A DNA stretch of 48,554 bases from Clostridium sp. chh4-2 (GCF_002899675.1 NZ_PKUU01000025.1:1-48554), one strand, 5' to 3'; counted from the stretch's first letter, positions 1-9,590 are shown. Translations and numbers: made by a program. Notes: a model not told the origin generated them from the sequence alone.

Positions 1-100
1 GGAAAAAGCCTTGAAGATCGATGTAAAAAAAGTGGATATTCCAACTTTTTTCACATCGATCTTCAAGGCTTTTTCCGAAATCCCTTCACCCTTTACATAA
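1..100. repeat. Paired inverted REP-like repeat units forming a 76-nt hairpin
   Basis: Bases 1-33 and 44-76 are inverted copies with one mismatch, separated by a 10-nt loop, so the first 76 nt fold into a near-perfect hairpin. Read on the minus strand, bases 100-44 contain GTAAAGGGTGAAGG, then TTTCGGAAAAAGCCTTGAAG and ATCGATGT. The same order of blocks recurs at 25655 and 28166. The element touches the left edge, so more of it may lie outside. It overlaps the last codons of the hydrolase gene that ends at 86. Confidence 0.8.
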
Positions 101-946
101 ATCCCCCAGCCAGAGAATGCAGGCCTCATAAGCCTGTCTCCCCTCCGCCCGTCCAGTATCCCTGTCAAAATCATGCTCCAGATAATAAACCGGATAAAAG
201 ACCGATCCCGGAATCCTCTGAGCCATCCTTTTAGAAACCCGGAACGGCACATCCTCATCCGAAGAGCTTGCCGTAAGAAACGCCGGAGGAAGGACAGAAA
301 GATCATCTTCCCCCAAAGAATATCTCTTTAATTCCTCCTCATTCTCAGCCAGCCACAAGGGCCAGTCCCCATGCTGCCTCGCGCACACATAGAGGCTGTA
401 ACGCTTTTCAATAGGGCCTGAGGTCACAAAAGAAGCATTTTTCGCATCCTCAAGCAGAGCCCGGTCAATGAGCGGATAACGGAGGTAGAACGGGCTGGGT
501 CTGTGAAATTCCGGTTCATCAAACCGGCAGTATCCATAAAAACTGATGATCCGTTCCGGCCCCGGAAGCCCCAGAGATATCAAGCGCCGGGCCAAAACCA
601 GAGCAAGATAAGCGCCTGCGGAGCGGCCGAAGAGTATATATCTGGGCAATTCCCCGTCATTTTCATTCCGAAAGGCGGACCAGAACCAGCGCACACATTC
701 CTCAGTCCCTGAATGGATATCCGCCAGAGAGCTTTCCGGGGCCAGCGGATAGTCAAAGGCCAGGAAATTATATCCGGCATTTGAGAACATCCGGCGGTAG
801 ATATCCGGCAGATCCTGTCTCTGGCCGTACATCAGTCCGCCGCCGTGGAAATACAGGATTGTCACGTTTTTCTCATTCTTTTTGGCGGGATAATAATCCG
901 CATTTATGGAAAATCCCCCGTTCGTTTGAAATGTATAAGTATTCAT
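86..946 (-). CDS. Alpha/beta hydrolase (esterase/lipase-like)
   Basis: About 286 aa, cytoplasmic with no signal peptide. The alpha/beta hydrolase fold is indicated by an HGGG oxyanion-hole motif near residue 36, the nucleophile elbow GRSAG near residue 107, a probable acid in SSSDEDVPF near residue 228 and a probable His in LEHDFD near residue 259. The complete triad suggests activity on a small ester; the substrate cannot be read from the sequence. The gene lies 16 nt downstream of the PucR gene and is probably co-transcribed with it. A GTG at 955 sits only 2-3 nt after an AGGGGG stretch, while the ATG at 946 sits about 11 nt after it, so I prefer 946. The last codons (Cys-Lys-Gly-stop) lie within a dispersed repeat, so the native C-terminus may have been replaced. 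Confidence 0.85.
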   Translation of the reverse strand: MNTYTFQTNGGFSINADYYPAKKNEKNVTILYFHGGGLMYGQRQDLPDIYRRMFSNAGYNFLAFDYPLAPESSLADIHSGTEECVRWFWSAFRNENDGELPRYILFGRSAGAYLALVLARRLISLGLPGPERIISFYGYCRFDEPEFHRPSPFYLRYPLIDRALLEDAKNASFVTSGPIEKRYSLYVCARQHGDWPLWLAENEEELKRYSLGEDDLSVLPPAFLTASSSDEDVPFRVSKRMAQRIPGSVFYPVYYLEHDFDRDTGRAEGRQAYEACILWLGDLCKG

Positions 947-962
947 GTAAATCACGTTCCCC

Positions 963-2573
963 CTAACCCATTAATTTGAAAAGCCTGGATGCAATCTGGG
1001 CTTGAAGTATCTGTTCCGAATCGGAAAAATTAAAGCCCAAAAGCTGTATGATCTTGTTTATTCGGTACCGGATCGTCTTGGGATGCAGATACATGGCCGC
1101 GGCAGTCTCCGAAAAACTCTGGTTTGTTTCCAGAAAACAGCTCAAGGTCTCCATGAGTTCAGGATAATCCTTTTTAAACTGCAGCAGCCTTGGCGGAATA
1201 AATTGTTCCGGGTGTTCCAGGTTGCCCATGGACATGAACAGTTTGTAGATTCCCAGATCGTCGTAGGACAGGGCGGAATCCTGCTGATAAAACAGGTGGA
1301 GGATTTTCTGTATATCCACGGCTTCCTGATTGATCTTGGGGATTCCGTTTCTGTCAGAGATGGAGCTTAACGAGATCTGATAGTTAAAATCAGGAATTCC
1401 CGGAGTTTTCCGCACGGCTTCGATCAGTTCCTGGGCGGTGCTTGTCAGGATCGGGCCGGTTTTTCTGGAAAAGTTATAGAGAAATGTGATCCGGCTCTCT
1501 TTTTCCAGATAGGCCATGCTCATCCACCTGCTTTTATACCGGGTTTTCAGCCCGTAGAAGATGCCTGCCGCCCAATCGGGATCGTTCATCAGCTGGGGAT
1601 CTTTAGAAAACAAACGTATCATGATCACCTGATAGCTGTTGTGAAGATCGATGTGCAGGGTATTTAAAATATCTTCCGAGTGGCTGGAATCGAAGTTTCT
1701 GCCGTTCAGCAGGTCGCTTACCATGTTGTTGTTGCGGTGGAAACGGTTTTGGGAAACGGAATACTGCTTTAACAATTCCATCTGAAGGAAGCTGACCACA
1801 TTTTCTATGACCATGAAATCGTCGTTGTCGATGATCCGGCCGCGGTTGTGAATCACCAGCTCATACCTGGCATGGTCTAAGTTGGGGACATCCACACTGA
1901 TGGCCCGGCAGCCGTTTTCACAGTCTTCGGTGAAATAATTTACCCGAAGCTGTTTATATGAGAAATTCATATATCTGGTGGAGGTGATGGGGCGGATTTC
2001 GATCACCTCAAAATTATCCAGCGCCGGATTGGTGCTGATGCGCCGGCTGTGGGTGTGGTTGATTAAGGTCACGTCGCAGCCGATCATCTTTTTCAGTTCC
2101 TCTAAAAGCTGTTGTAGGGTGGGCTCTTTAAGCGCCATGCGGATCAGTTTGTTGTGGACGTCATAGTGGCGGTTCAGCATGGCGATGTTGGAATCGATGA
2201 TGGGGCCTAAGATTTCCAGAATCACGGATTCATATTTTACTTCCTTTGGAATCTGTATCAGAGGGAGGGCGTGGAGATTGCAGTAATGGGTGATTTCCTC
2301 CGGGATATCAGAAACAAAACGGTCCAGCTTGATGATGAGAGCGCTGATGCCGATGGACGTCAGTTTACATAAGAATTGAACGATTTCGTCAGAAGACAGA
2401 TCTTTCAGGGCGAAATAGCTTGTCAAAATGATTTCGCCTTCATTTCCCCAGTTTTCAATATCCACAGCCTCTAAAACCATGATGCCGGTTACATGGAGCG
2501 AAAGCCCGTCGCCGCCTGCAATTACCCGGGCTGTGGACAGCGACGGTATGGTAAGGATTTTTGCTACATCCAT
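963..2573 (-). CDS. PucR family transcriptional regulator
   Basis: 536 aa. The N-terminal 120 or so residues match the PucR (purine catabolism regulator-like) sensor domain, with the pattern GIMVLEAVDIENW...GEIILTSYFAL. The C-terminus, near residues 475-530, carries the PucR helix-turn-helix, with SFSETAAAMYLHPKTIRYRI. PucR proteins usually activate purine or allantoin catabolic genes. This one is divergent from the FdrA/DUF1116 cluster, with 119 bp between the two starts, and is the obvious candidate regulator for it. The start is supported by AGGAGG read on the minus strand about 6 nt upstream. The hydrolase gene follows closely on the same strand. Confidence 0.9.
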   Translation of the reverse strand: MDVAKILTIPSLSTARVIAGGDGLSLHVTGIMVLEAVDIENWGNEGEIILTSYFALKDLSSDEIVQFLCKLTSIGISALIIKLDRFVSDIPEEITHYCNLHALPLIQIPKEVKYESVILEILGPIIDSNIAMLNRHYDVHNKLIRMALKEPTLQQLLEELKKMIGCDVTLINHTHSRRISTNPALDNFEVIEIRPITSTRYMNFSYKQLRVNYFTEDCENGCRAISVDVPNLDHARYELVIHNRGRIIDNDDFMVIENVVSFLQMELLKQYSVSQNRFHRNNNMVSDLLNGRNFDSSHSEDILNTLHIDLHNSYQVIMIRLFSKDPQLMNDPDWAAGIFYGLKTRYKSRWMSMAYLEKESRITFLYNFSRKTGPILTSTAQELIEAVRKTPGIPDFNYQISLSSISDRNGIPKINQEAVDIQKILHLFYQQDSALSYDDLGIYKLFMSMGNLEHPEQFIPPRLLQFKKDYPELMETLSCFLETNQSFSETAAAMYLHPKTIRYRINKIIQLLGFNFSDSEQILQAQIASRLFKLMG

Positions 2574-2657
2574 AAGAATACCTCCTTTTATCTGTTGAGG
2601 ATAAAAAAATAAAGATTTATTGTATTTTGTTGCCGATGAAAATAAAAATGGCCACGT

Positions 2658-2663
2658 TATAAT
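2658..2663 (+). promoter_or_regulatory. Probable -10 element for the FdrA/DUF1116 operon
   Basis: A perfect TATAAT lies 29 nt before the preferred start at 2693 in the PucR/FdrA divergent spacer. I see no -35 hexamer at 16-18 bp; a TTGCCG lies 22 bp away. That arrangement would fit activator dependence, for which PucR is the natural candidate. This is inference. Confidence 0.45.
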
Positions 2664-2692
2664 GATAGTATCACAAACAAGGAGGAATGCAA

Positions 2693-5683
2693 ATGCTATT
2701 TACTGTAATCAAAAAAAATAGTTATCAGGATTCTGTTAATTTGATGCTCCTTACAAACCGGATCAATACGCTTTCGGGAGTAAAAAGAAGTTCGATTATG
2801 ATGGGGACTGAAGCGAATAAGGATATATACAAAAACACCGGATTTTATACCGATGATTTGGAAGAGGCGGCGCCCAATGATATGGTTATCGTTGTGGATG
2901 CGGATCAGGAAGATGTGGTGGGTCTGGTGCTGAAAGAGGCGGAAACATTTCTGGGCAATTTGTCGGCGGTTCGGGAAAAGAGCAAAGAATCGTCCGCCGA
3001 AGATTGGGAGACGGCCAAAAAGCTGCTTCCTCAGGCAAACCTGGCGCTGTTTTCCATTCCGGGAGAATATGCGGCCAACGATCTGGAAGAGGCATTGGAC
3101 CGGGGGCTTCATGTATTTTCATTTACGGACAATGTTTCCCTCGAGGACGAGGTGCGGTTAAAAAAGAAAGCGCATGAAAGGGGACTGCTGTTTATGGGGC
3201 CGGACTGTGGAACCGGAATTATCTCCGGCGTTCCCATCGCATTTACCAATGTGGTCAGCCCAGGAAATATCGGGATTGTGGGGGCTTCCGGCACCGGCAT
3301 CCAGGAAGTGACTGCCATAATCGAGCGCCTGGGCGGAGGCGTTATCCATGCCATTGGCACCGGGGGCCGCGATCTGAGCCGGGAAGTGGGCGCGGTTACC
3401 ATGAAGGACGCCATTCTGGCTCTCCAATATCATGATCCTACGGATGTGATCGTAATCATTTCCAAGCCGCCGTGCAAAGAGGTGAGAGATGAAGTGGTGG
3501 AACTGCTTCAGAGCGTGGATAAATCGGTGGTGGCCGTATTTTTAGGTGAAAAACCGGATCACCACGAAGGCAATGTGTATCTGGCCCACACCCTTGAAGA
3601 GGCGGCATATATGGCGGTGGACCTGGCGAAGGGCAGGCCCGTGAAAACCAATTACGGCCAGGACGAATGTGAAGTTCGGGCTCTTGTAGGTGAAGAACAG
3701 ACGGTTAAGGGCCTGTATTCCGGCGGAACGCTGGCGGCGGAAGCCGGTATGATGATCTCCGAGTCATTGGAGCTTGGCGGTCTGATTAAAAAAGACGGAT
3801 ACATTCTTCAGGCCGGAGGTTATGAAATCATCGATTTGGGTGACGATGTGTATACCCAGGGCAAGCCCCATCCGATGATTGATCCCGAAGTCCGGATCAG
3901 GAAGATGAGGGAATATGCGGCGCAGCCTGATACGGGAGTGATTCTTTTGGACTGTGTGCTGGGATACGGATGCCACCCGGATATGGCCGGCGCGCTGGCT
4001 CCGGTAATCGAAGAGACCATCGCCCAGGCGGAAAAAGAAGGCAGGAAGCTCTATTATGTGGCATCTGTCTGCGGAACCAGGCTGGATATCCAGGATTACG
4101 ATAAGTCGGCGGAAACATTGAAACGCAGCGGGGCCATAGTGGAAGAGAGCAACGCCAAAGCGGTCAGGACGGCTTTAAAGCTTAAAGGACTTACAAACAG
4201 GGAACCGGATAAAAAGGTGGTGGAATGGACCGGGAAAAAGAAGGAACTTTCCCCGCCGGACGATAAAATCATGGAACTTTTAAATTCCAAACCACGCGTT
4301 ATCAATGTGGGCGTAAAAGGCTTCTGCGAATCCATCAGAAAATATGACGGGGAAGTCGTACAGTTTGACTGGAAGCCCATGGCAGGAGGCAATAAAAAGA
4401 TCATCAGCCTTTTAAGAGTGCTGAAAAACCATCCTGAGATAGACGAGATGAACCGCAGAGTAATCGAACGGATGAAAAATTCCCAGCCGTTTTTAACAGA
4501 TGTGGTTCCCGCTGAATCGGCGATACCGGAATTAAAGGAACACACCCTGCTTCATGCGGGGCCGCCGATCTCATATGAGAATATGACCGGGCCGATGAAA
4601 GGTTCCTGTATAGGAGCCGTCTTGTTTGAAGGCTGGGCGGAAAATGAAGAGGAAGCGAAGGCTCTTTTGGAACAGGGAAAAGTCCGGTTCCTTCCCTGTC
4701 ATCATGTGGGAGCCGTGGGCCCTATGGGCGGCATCACTTCAGCGCATATGCCTCTTTTAGTGGTGAACAACCGCCTGGACGGTACCGTGGCCTACTGCAC
4801 CTTAAATGAAGGGATCGGCAAGGTGCTCCGGTTTGGGGCTTATTCACAGGAAGTGGTGGACCGGCTCTGCTGGATGCGTGATACGCTGGGACCTGTTCTT
4901 TCCCGGGCTTTGCAGAAAAAAGAAGGCGGGCTTAACTTAAACGTAATTATCGCAAAAGCCATTACCATGGGAGACGAATTCCATCAGAGAAATATAGCGG
5001 CGTCCCTGATCTTCATGAAAGAGATGACGCCTCTCATAATGGAATCCGATATAGAGGAAGTTAAAAAGAGAGAAGTGGTCCGTTTCCTGGCGGATACAGA
5101 CCAGTTTTTCTTAAATGTTATGATGGCCGCAGGAAAATCCATTACGGACTGCGCGAGAAAATTAAAGGAAGGCTGTGTGGTCACAGCCATGGCGCGAAAC
5201 GGCGTTGAATTCGGCATCCGCATCAGCGGCCTTGGGGACCGGTGGTTTACGGCACCTGTCAACGTGCCGAAAGGATTGTATTTCAGCGGTTATGAAGAGG
5301 CGGACGCCAACCCGGATATGGGAGACAGCGCCATCACGGAGACTGTAGGCGTGGGCGGAATGGCCATGATCGCAGCTCCCGGCGTCACCCGGTTTGTGGG
5401 TGCAGGCGGGTTCGGAGACGCACTGCAGGTTTCGGAGGAGATGGAGCGGATCTGCATCAGCCACAATTCCGGCTTTACCATCCCAACCTGGGACTTTAAA
5501 GGAAGCCTTTTGGGAATCGATATCCGAAAGGTGGTATCCACGGGAATCACTCCTCTGATAAATACGGGAATTGCCCATAAAAATGCGGGCGTAGGCCAAA
5601 TCGGTGCGGGAACCGTAAGAGCTCCTCTGGCCTGTTTTGAGAAAGCATTGGAAGCATACAAAGGAGAGTTTTATGAAGAATAG
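2693..5683 (+). CDS. FdrA-DUF1116 fusion, oxamate carbamoyltransferase-like
   Basis: About 996 aa with three modules. Residues 1-505 are FdrA, an acyl-CoA-synthetase-like fold, with MGPDCGTGI, GASGTGIQEV and GTGGRDLSRE near residues 165-225. Residues 530-575 are a short segment (VINVGVKGF, then QFDWKPMAGG). Residues 585-996 are a DUF1116 domain (LHAGPPISYENM, GAVGPMGG, MGDEFHQRN). In E. coli, separate FdrA, DUF1116 and DUF2877 proteins make the oxamate carbamoyltransferase that converts oxalurate and phosphate to oxamate and carbamoyl phosphate. Here two of those are fused. AAGGAGG at 2679-2685 is 7 nt before ATG 2693 but 1 nt before ATG 2687, so 2693 is preferred. Carbamate kinase follows with an 11-nt overlap. 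The DUF1116 core has GGITSAHM where the two stand-alone paralogs have TG(V/L)TTWSM, so substrate preference may differ. Confidence 0.88.
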   Translation: MLFTVIKKNSYQDSVNLMLLTNRINTLSGVKRSSIMMGTEANKDIYKNTGFYTDDLEEAAPNDMVIVVDADQEDVVGLVLKEAETFLGNLSAVREKSKESSAEDWETAKKLLPQANLALFSIPGEYAANDLEEALDRGLHVFSFTDNVSLEDEVRLKKKAHERGLLFMGPDCGTGIISGVPIAFTNVVSPGNIGIVGASGTGIQEVTAIIERLGGGVIHAIGTGGRDLSREVGAVTMKDAILALQYHDPTDVIVIISKPPCKEVRDEVVELLQSVDKSVVAVFLGEKPDHHEGNVYLAHTLEEAAYMAVDLAKGRPVKTNYGQDECEVRALVGEEQTVKGLYSGGTLAAEAGMMISESLELGGLIKKDGYILQAGGYEIIDLGDDVYTQGKPHPMIDPEVRIRKMREYAAQPDTGVILLDCVLGYGCHPDMAGALAPVIEETIAQAEKEGRKLYYVASVCGTRLDIQDYDKSAETLKRSGAIVEESNAKAVRTALKLKGLTNREPDKKVVEWTGKKKELSPPDDKIMELLNSKPRVINVGVKGFCESIRKYDGEVVQFDWKPMAGGNKKIISLLRVLKNHPEIDEMNRRVIERMKNSQPFLTDVVPAESAIPELKEHTLLHAGPPISYENMTGPMKGSCIGAVLFEGWAENEEEAKALLEQGKVRFLPCHHVGAVGPMGGITSAHMPLLVVNNRLDGTVAYCTLNEGIGKVLRFGAYSQEVVDRLCWMRDTLGPVLSRALQKKEGGLNLNVIIAKAITMGDEFHQRNIAASLIFMKEMTPLIMESDIEEVKKREVVRFLADTDQFFLNVMMAAGKSITDCARKLKEGCVVTAMARNGVEFGIRISGLGDRWFTAPVNVPKGLYFSGYEEADANPDMGDSAITETVGVGGMAMIAAPGVTRFVGAGGFGDALQVSEEMERICISHNSGFTIPTWDFKGSLLGIDIRKVVSTGITPLINTGIAHKNAGVGQIGAGTVRAPLACFEKALEAYKGEFYEE

Positions 5684-6611
5684 ATTGGTTCTGGCATTGG
5701 GAGGTAATGCCATTTTAACGGACGATGCGACGGCCAAAGCCCAGTGCAGGGCGCTTCAGGAAGTCAGCCGTCATCTTTGTTATCTGGCCCGGGACGGATG
5801 GGAGATTGTCATCGCCCACGGAAACGGCCCTCAGGTCGGCAACTTGTATCTTCAGCAGAAAGCGGGAGAATGTGAGAAAAATCCGGTGATGCCCATGGAC
5901 ACCTGTGTTGCCATGACGCAGGGCAGCATCGGCTACTGGCTTCAGAATGCGCTTCAGGAAGAACTGAACCGGAGCGGAATCCGGCGCAACGTGGTTTCTC
6001 TTGTAACCAGGGTGGAGGTGGACGAAAATGACAAGGCATTTACCCATCCCACCAAACCCATCGGCCCGTTTCTCTCAGAAAAAGAGGCGTTTGCGGCCAT
6101 GGAAAAAGAACAATGTCTTTATGTAGAAGATTCCGGCAGAGGATGGAGAAAAGTGGTTCCATCCCCCAAGCCGTTAAGCATTCTGGAATTTCCGGCTGTG
6201 CGCCAGCTGTTAAGCCCTGAAAATATCGTGATATGCGGAGGCGGAGGCGGCATTCCGGTCGTGAAGTCGGGCGTCGGCTACCGCGGTGTGGAAGCCGTGG
6301 TGGATAAAGACCTGGCCGCTGAAAAACTGGCTGAGCTGGTGGATGCGGATGTGCTTTTAATACTGACAGGCGTGGAATATGTATACATCAACTTCAATAA
6401 ACCGGACGAGATGCCTTTAAAACAGGTAACCAGCTCAGAGCTGAAGCGCTACATCAGAGAACACCAATTTCCTGAGGGAAGCATGCTGCCGAAGATTCAG
6501 GCGGCCATGACATTTGCTGAATCAGGAGAAAACCGCAGATCGGTGATCACTTCCATAGAAAAACTGGACTGTTTAGGAGACGGTGCGGGGACGAAGATCA
6601 TCGCATCCTGA
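5673..6611 (+). CDS. arcC: Carbamate kinase
   Basis: 312 aa, the usual length for the family. Amino-acid-kinase fold signatures are LALGGNAIL near residues 6-14, AHGNGPQVGN near residue 48, CGGGGGIPVV near residue 200 and AVVDKDLAAEKLA near residue 220. It would make ATP, ammonia and bicarbonate from carbamoyl phosphate and ADP, the energy-conserving last step of oxalurate or similar carbamoyl catabolism. AAAGGAG lies just upstream of ATG 5673, and the gene overlaps the 3' end of the FdrA-DUF1116 fusion by 11 nt, implying coupled translation. By context it corresponds to the catabolic kinase YbcF/AllK rather than an arginine-deiminase ArcC: no arginine deiminase or ornithine carbamoyltransferase gene is present. 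Confidence 0.93.
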   Translation: MKNRLVLALGGNAILTDDATAKAQCRALQEVSRHLCYLARDGWEIVIAHGNGPQVGNLYLQQKAGECEKNPVMPMDTCVAMTQGSIGYWLQNALQEELNRSGIRRNVVSLVTRVEVDENDKAFTHPTKPIGPFLSEKEAFAAMEKEQCLYVEDSGRGWRKVVPSPKPLSILEFPAVRQLLSPENIVICGGGGGIPVVKSGVGYRGVEAVVDKDLAAEKLAELVDADVLLILTGVEYVYINFNKPDEMPLKQVTSSELKRYIREHQFPEGSMLPKIQAAMTFAESGENRRSVITSIEKLDCLGDGAGTKIIAS

Positions 6612-6746
6612 AAACGGCAAAAGGAGCGGGGAATTATTATCCCTGAGAGATAAAAAAACACGAAATTATTTACGGGCTTACCCAATGACGTTTGGTCAAA
6701 ATACATCTATACTAATATATAAATTACAGAAAGGAGAGGTGCAGTT

Positions 6747-7997
6747 ATGATAAAGACGGCGAACCAGGAAGCATTAAATCGTCTGAAGAATGCGTCTCCC
6801 CGTTTGGTGGATATCCGCCAGGCGAAAGATGTTTTAAAGGATTTTGATAAGTACACGGTGCTTCACGCAGGACCGCCTATCGATTACCCCGGGATGTGCG
6901 CTCCCATGCAGGAGGCAGTTCATGCCGCACTGATCTACGAAGGCCTGGCCGAAAACCGGGACAGCGCCAAACAACTGGCGGAAAGCGGGAGAATCCGGTT
7001 CGAAACATGCCATGAAAAGGGCGCGGTAGGGCCGATGACCGGGGTGACCACTTGGTCTATGCCTCTGTTTGTGGTAGAAAATACGGCCAATGGAAATCTG
7101 GCATACAGCACGATCAATGAAGGGGCGGGCGACGTGATCCGCTTCGGAGCTTGTACGGACCGGACAATCAGCCGCCTTCACTGGATAGAAGAGGAACTGG
7201 CTCCTGCTTTGAGAAAGGCCGTTGACCATATGGGAGGGCTGGATGTGAGCGCGGTGATGGCTCAGGCACTTTCCATGGGAGACGAGCTTCATATGAGAAA
7301 TATCGCCTCTTCCATGGTGCTGCTGCACCGTTTGGCTGCCCCGTTGGCTCAGGCGTGTTCCGGCGGAGAATTGGGCAGGATCATGGAGTTTCTTACCAAC
7401 AGAAATGATCAGTTTTTCTTAAATATCGCCATGGCATCTAATAAGAGCGCCGCGGATGCGGCGGACGGGATCAAAGAGTCCTCCATCGTCACGGCCATCG
7501 CCAGAAATGGAGTGGAGGTGGGAATCCGCATCAGCAGCCTGCCGGGACAGTGGTTTACAGCTCCGGCTCCATTGGTGGATGGATTGTATTTTTCAGGATT
7601 CAGCCAGGAAGACGCCAACGGGGATATCGGGGACAGCGCCATTATGGAGGTCAACGGATTCGGCGGATTTGCGATGGCGGCGTCGCCTGCAATCGTCCGG
7701 CTGTTGGGAATACCGGATACGGACGAAGCACTGGAATTTACGAAAACAATGAGAAATATCTGTATCGGGGAACATCAAAAATATACAATTCCCGGGCTGA
7801 ATTTCGCAGGACTGCCACTTGGAATCGATATCATGAAGGTGGCGGAAACTACCATCACTCCGGGAATTAATACGGCGATTGTCAGCAAAAGGCCGGGAGA
7901 CGGAATGATCGGTGCAGGTCTTTCGAGAGTTCCTTTTGAAGCTTTTGAAAAGGCACTGATCGCATTTGACGCCTCTTTGACGGAGGAAGAGAGATGA
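6747..7997 (+). CDS. DUF1116 protein, AllG/YlbE-like carbamoyltransferase subunit
   Basis: 416 aa, full-length DUF1116. It shares with its two paralogs here the motifs LHAGPPIDYPGMCAPM near residue 34, CHEKGAVGPMTGVTTW near residue 89, AQALSMGDELHMRNI near residue 170 and NDQFFLNIAMA near residue 220. The E. coli homologue YlbE is a subunit of oxamate carbamoyltransferase. It begins 135 nt after carbamate kinase, behind AAAGGAGAGG, so an additional promoter is possible in that gap, but I could not define one with good spacing. Its stop overlaps the LctP permease start by 4 nt. This is one of three DUF1116 modules in the cluster, which is unusual and suggests different substrates or alternative complexes. 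Confidence 0.88.
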   Translation: MIKTANQEALNRLKNASPRLVDIRQAKDVLKDFDKYTVLHAGPPIDYPGMCAPMQEAVHAALIYEGLAENRDSAKQLAESGRIRFETCHEKGAVGPMTGVTTWSMPLFVVENTANGNLAYSTINEGAGDVIRFGACTDRTISRLHWIEEELAPALRKAVDHMGGLDVSAVMAQALSMGDELHMRNIASSMVLLHRLAAPLAQACSGGELGRIMEFLTNRNDQFFLNIAMASNKSAADAADGIKESSIVTAIARNGVEVGIRISSLPGQWFTAPAPLVDGLYFSGFSQEDANGDIGDSAIMEVNGFGGFAMAASPAIVRLLGIPDTDEALEFTKTMRNICIGEHQKYTIPGLNFAGLPLGIDIMKVAETTITPGINTAIVSKRPGDGMIGAGLSRVPFEAFEKALIAFDASLTEEER

Positions 7998-9577
7998 CCG
8001 GATTCCTGCTTTGGGCCGGAGCGGCAGCACCGATCGTCATACTGTTTCTGGCCATGAGCATTTTACAGATGAAGACGGAAAAGGCGGCTTTACTGGGCCT
8101 TGCGGTTTCCGGTCTGGCGGCTGTAACGCTGGGGATGGATTCTTTTGCCAATCTTTTCATTAACCTGACAAAAGGGGCGTGGAGCGCAGTTTCCATCCTG
8201 ATTGTGATCTGGCCGGCCATCGTGCTATACGAGATTCTCCAAAGAACAGGGGCATTTGAAACAATTAAGAAACTGGCGATAGACAACAGCAAAGACCAGC
8301 TGTTTTTGATCCTGTTATTCTGCTGGCTGTTTTCCAGCTTCCTTCAGGGGATCACAGGTTTTGGAGTGCCGGTTGCCGTATGCGCGCCGCTTTTGATCGC
8401 TATCGGAGTGACGCCGGGATGGGCGGTGGTAATCACACTGATCGGACATGCCTGGGCCAATACATTCGGAACCTTTGCGCTGGCCTGGGAAGCCCTGATA
8501 ACCCAGTCGGGATTGACCGATATAGGGATGACGCTGGTGATGACATGCTGCTTTTTATGGGCGGTGGATTTTGCCGGAGGAGTGCTGATCTGTGCTTTTT
8601 ACGGAGGAAAGCGGGCGGTATCCCATATGATGCCTTTTCTTGTAATCATCAGCATGATTCACGGAGGAGGCCAGCTGGCGGCAGGATTTATGAATACCAC
8701 TATAGCAGCATTTCTGCCCACCACAATTGCATTGGGAGCTGCGGCAGTATTTTTAAAATGCGGGTATTACAGGGAAGCATGGAGCCTCCCTTCGAGGATA
8801 TTGAAGGAACCGGAAAGCGGCGGGAACGCTGTTAACGGAAACGCTTCCATCGGTCTGGCGCTTCTGCCATTTGGCCTGCTGGTGTGTTTTTCCGTGGTAA
8901 TTCTGATGGTTAAGCCGGTGAATCTGTGGCTTGGCAGACTGGTGCTCCAGCTGTCATTTCCGGCCACTGAGACGGGAAGGGGATTTGTAAATGAAGCCAC
9001 TGGAAGTTTTGGACCTCTCCATATTCTGACCCATGCCGGTTTTATTCTTTTCCTGTCGGTAAGCGTAACCTGGATGGCATTCCTGAAAAAGGGGATTCTG
9101 CATGGAAATGATGCGTCTGCTGTGATGAAGGGGACGCTTAAAAAGACGGTTCCGGCCTCTCTCGGAATTCTTCTTCTGGTGATGATGGCGCAGGTGCTGC
9201 GGGGCAGCGGCCTGATGGAAATCATCGCTCAGGGGGTGACTGCGGCGGCCGGAAGGCTTTATGGAATGGCGGCCCCGTTTATCGGAATCCTGGGCGCATT
9301 TGTGACTTCTTCCAATACCTCTTCCAATATCCTGCTGGGCAGTTTCCAGGCGGCTATGGCTTCGGCTCTTCATATTAACAGCTGGATCATACTGGCGGCT
9401 CAGACGGTGGGAGGGGCCATAGGTACCATCGTGGGGCCTTCTACCATTCTTCTGGGAACCACCACGGCCGGATGCCGGGGAAAAGAGGGATGGGTGCTGA
9501 AGAAAATGCTTCCTTTGGCGGTTACGGAAGTATTTTTCGTGGGAATCATAACCCTGATTTTATCGTTTGCGGTATAA
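7994..9577 (+). CDS. LctP-family permease (L-lactate permease-like)
   Basis: 527 aa integral membrane protein with about 12-14 hydrophobic segments. The LctP signature is clear: SSFLQGITGFGVPVAVCAPL near residue 117, then GHAWANTFGTFALAWEALI near residue 150. The C-terminal half has SSNTSSNILLGSFQ near residue 436, also typical. Family members move lactate or glycolate with protons. In this operon, between DUF1116 and DUF2877 genes, a pyruvate/lactate analogue such as oxamate, or oxalurate itself, is a more likely substrate than lactate; that is inference. It overlaps the upstream gene by 4 nt (ATGA), which indicates translational coupling. Confidence 0.88.
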   Translation: MTGFLLWAGAAAPIVILFLAMSILQMKTEKAALLGLAVSGLAAVTLGMDSFANLFINLTKGAWSAVSILIVIWPAIVLYEILQRTGAFETIKKLAIDNSKDQLFLILLFCWLFSSFLQGITGFGVPVAVCAPLLIAIGVTPGWAVVITLIGHAWANTFGTFALAWEALITQSGLTDIGMTLVMTCCFLWAVDFAGGVLICAFYGGKRAVSHMMPFLVIISMIHGGGQLAAGFMNTTIAAFLPTTIALGAAAVFLKCGYYREAWSLPSRILKEPESGGNAVNGNASIGLALLPFGLLVCFSVVILMVKPVNLWLGRLVLQLSFPATETGRGFVNEATGSFGPLHILTHAGFILFLSVSVTWMAFLKKGILHGNDASAVMKGTLKKTVPASLGILLLVMMAQVLRGSGLMEIIAQGVTAAAGRLYGMAAPFIGILGAFVTSSNTSSNILLGSFQAAMASALHINSWIILAAQTVGGAIGTIVGPSTILLGTTTAGCRGKEGWVLKKMLPLAVTEVFFVGIITLILSFAV

Positions 9578-9590
9578 AGGAGGCGGACGT

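Noticed and set aside
5162..5737. Antisense open frame of 191 codons under the fusion gene
   Set aside because: It is a shadow of the strongly supported FdrA-DUF1116 coding frame, without a ribosome-binding site or recognisable domain.
6692..6718. Promoter before the DUF1116 gene (TTGGTC with TATACT or TAATAT)
   Set aside because: The spacers are 10 and 15 bp, too short for confidence, though a promoter in the 135-bp gap remains possible.
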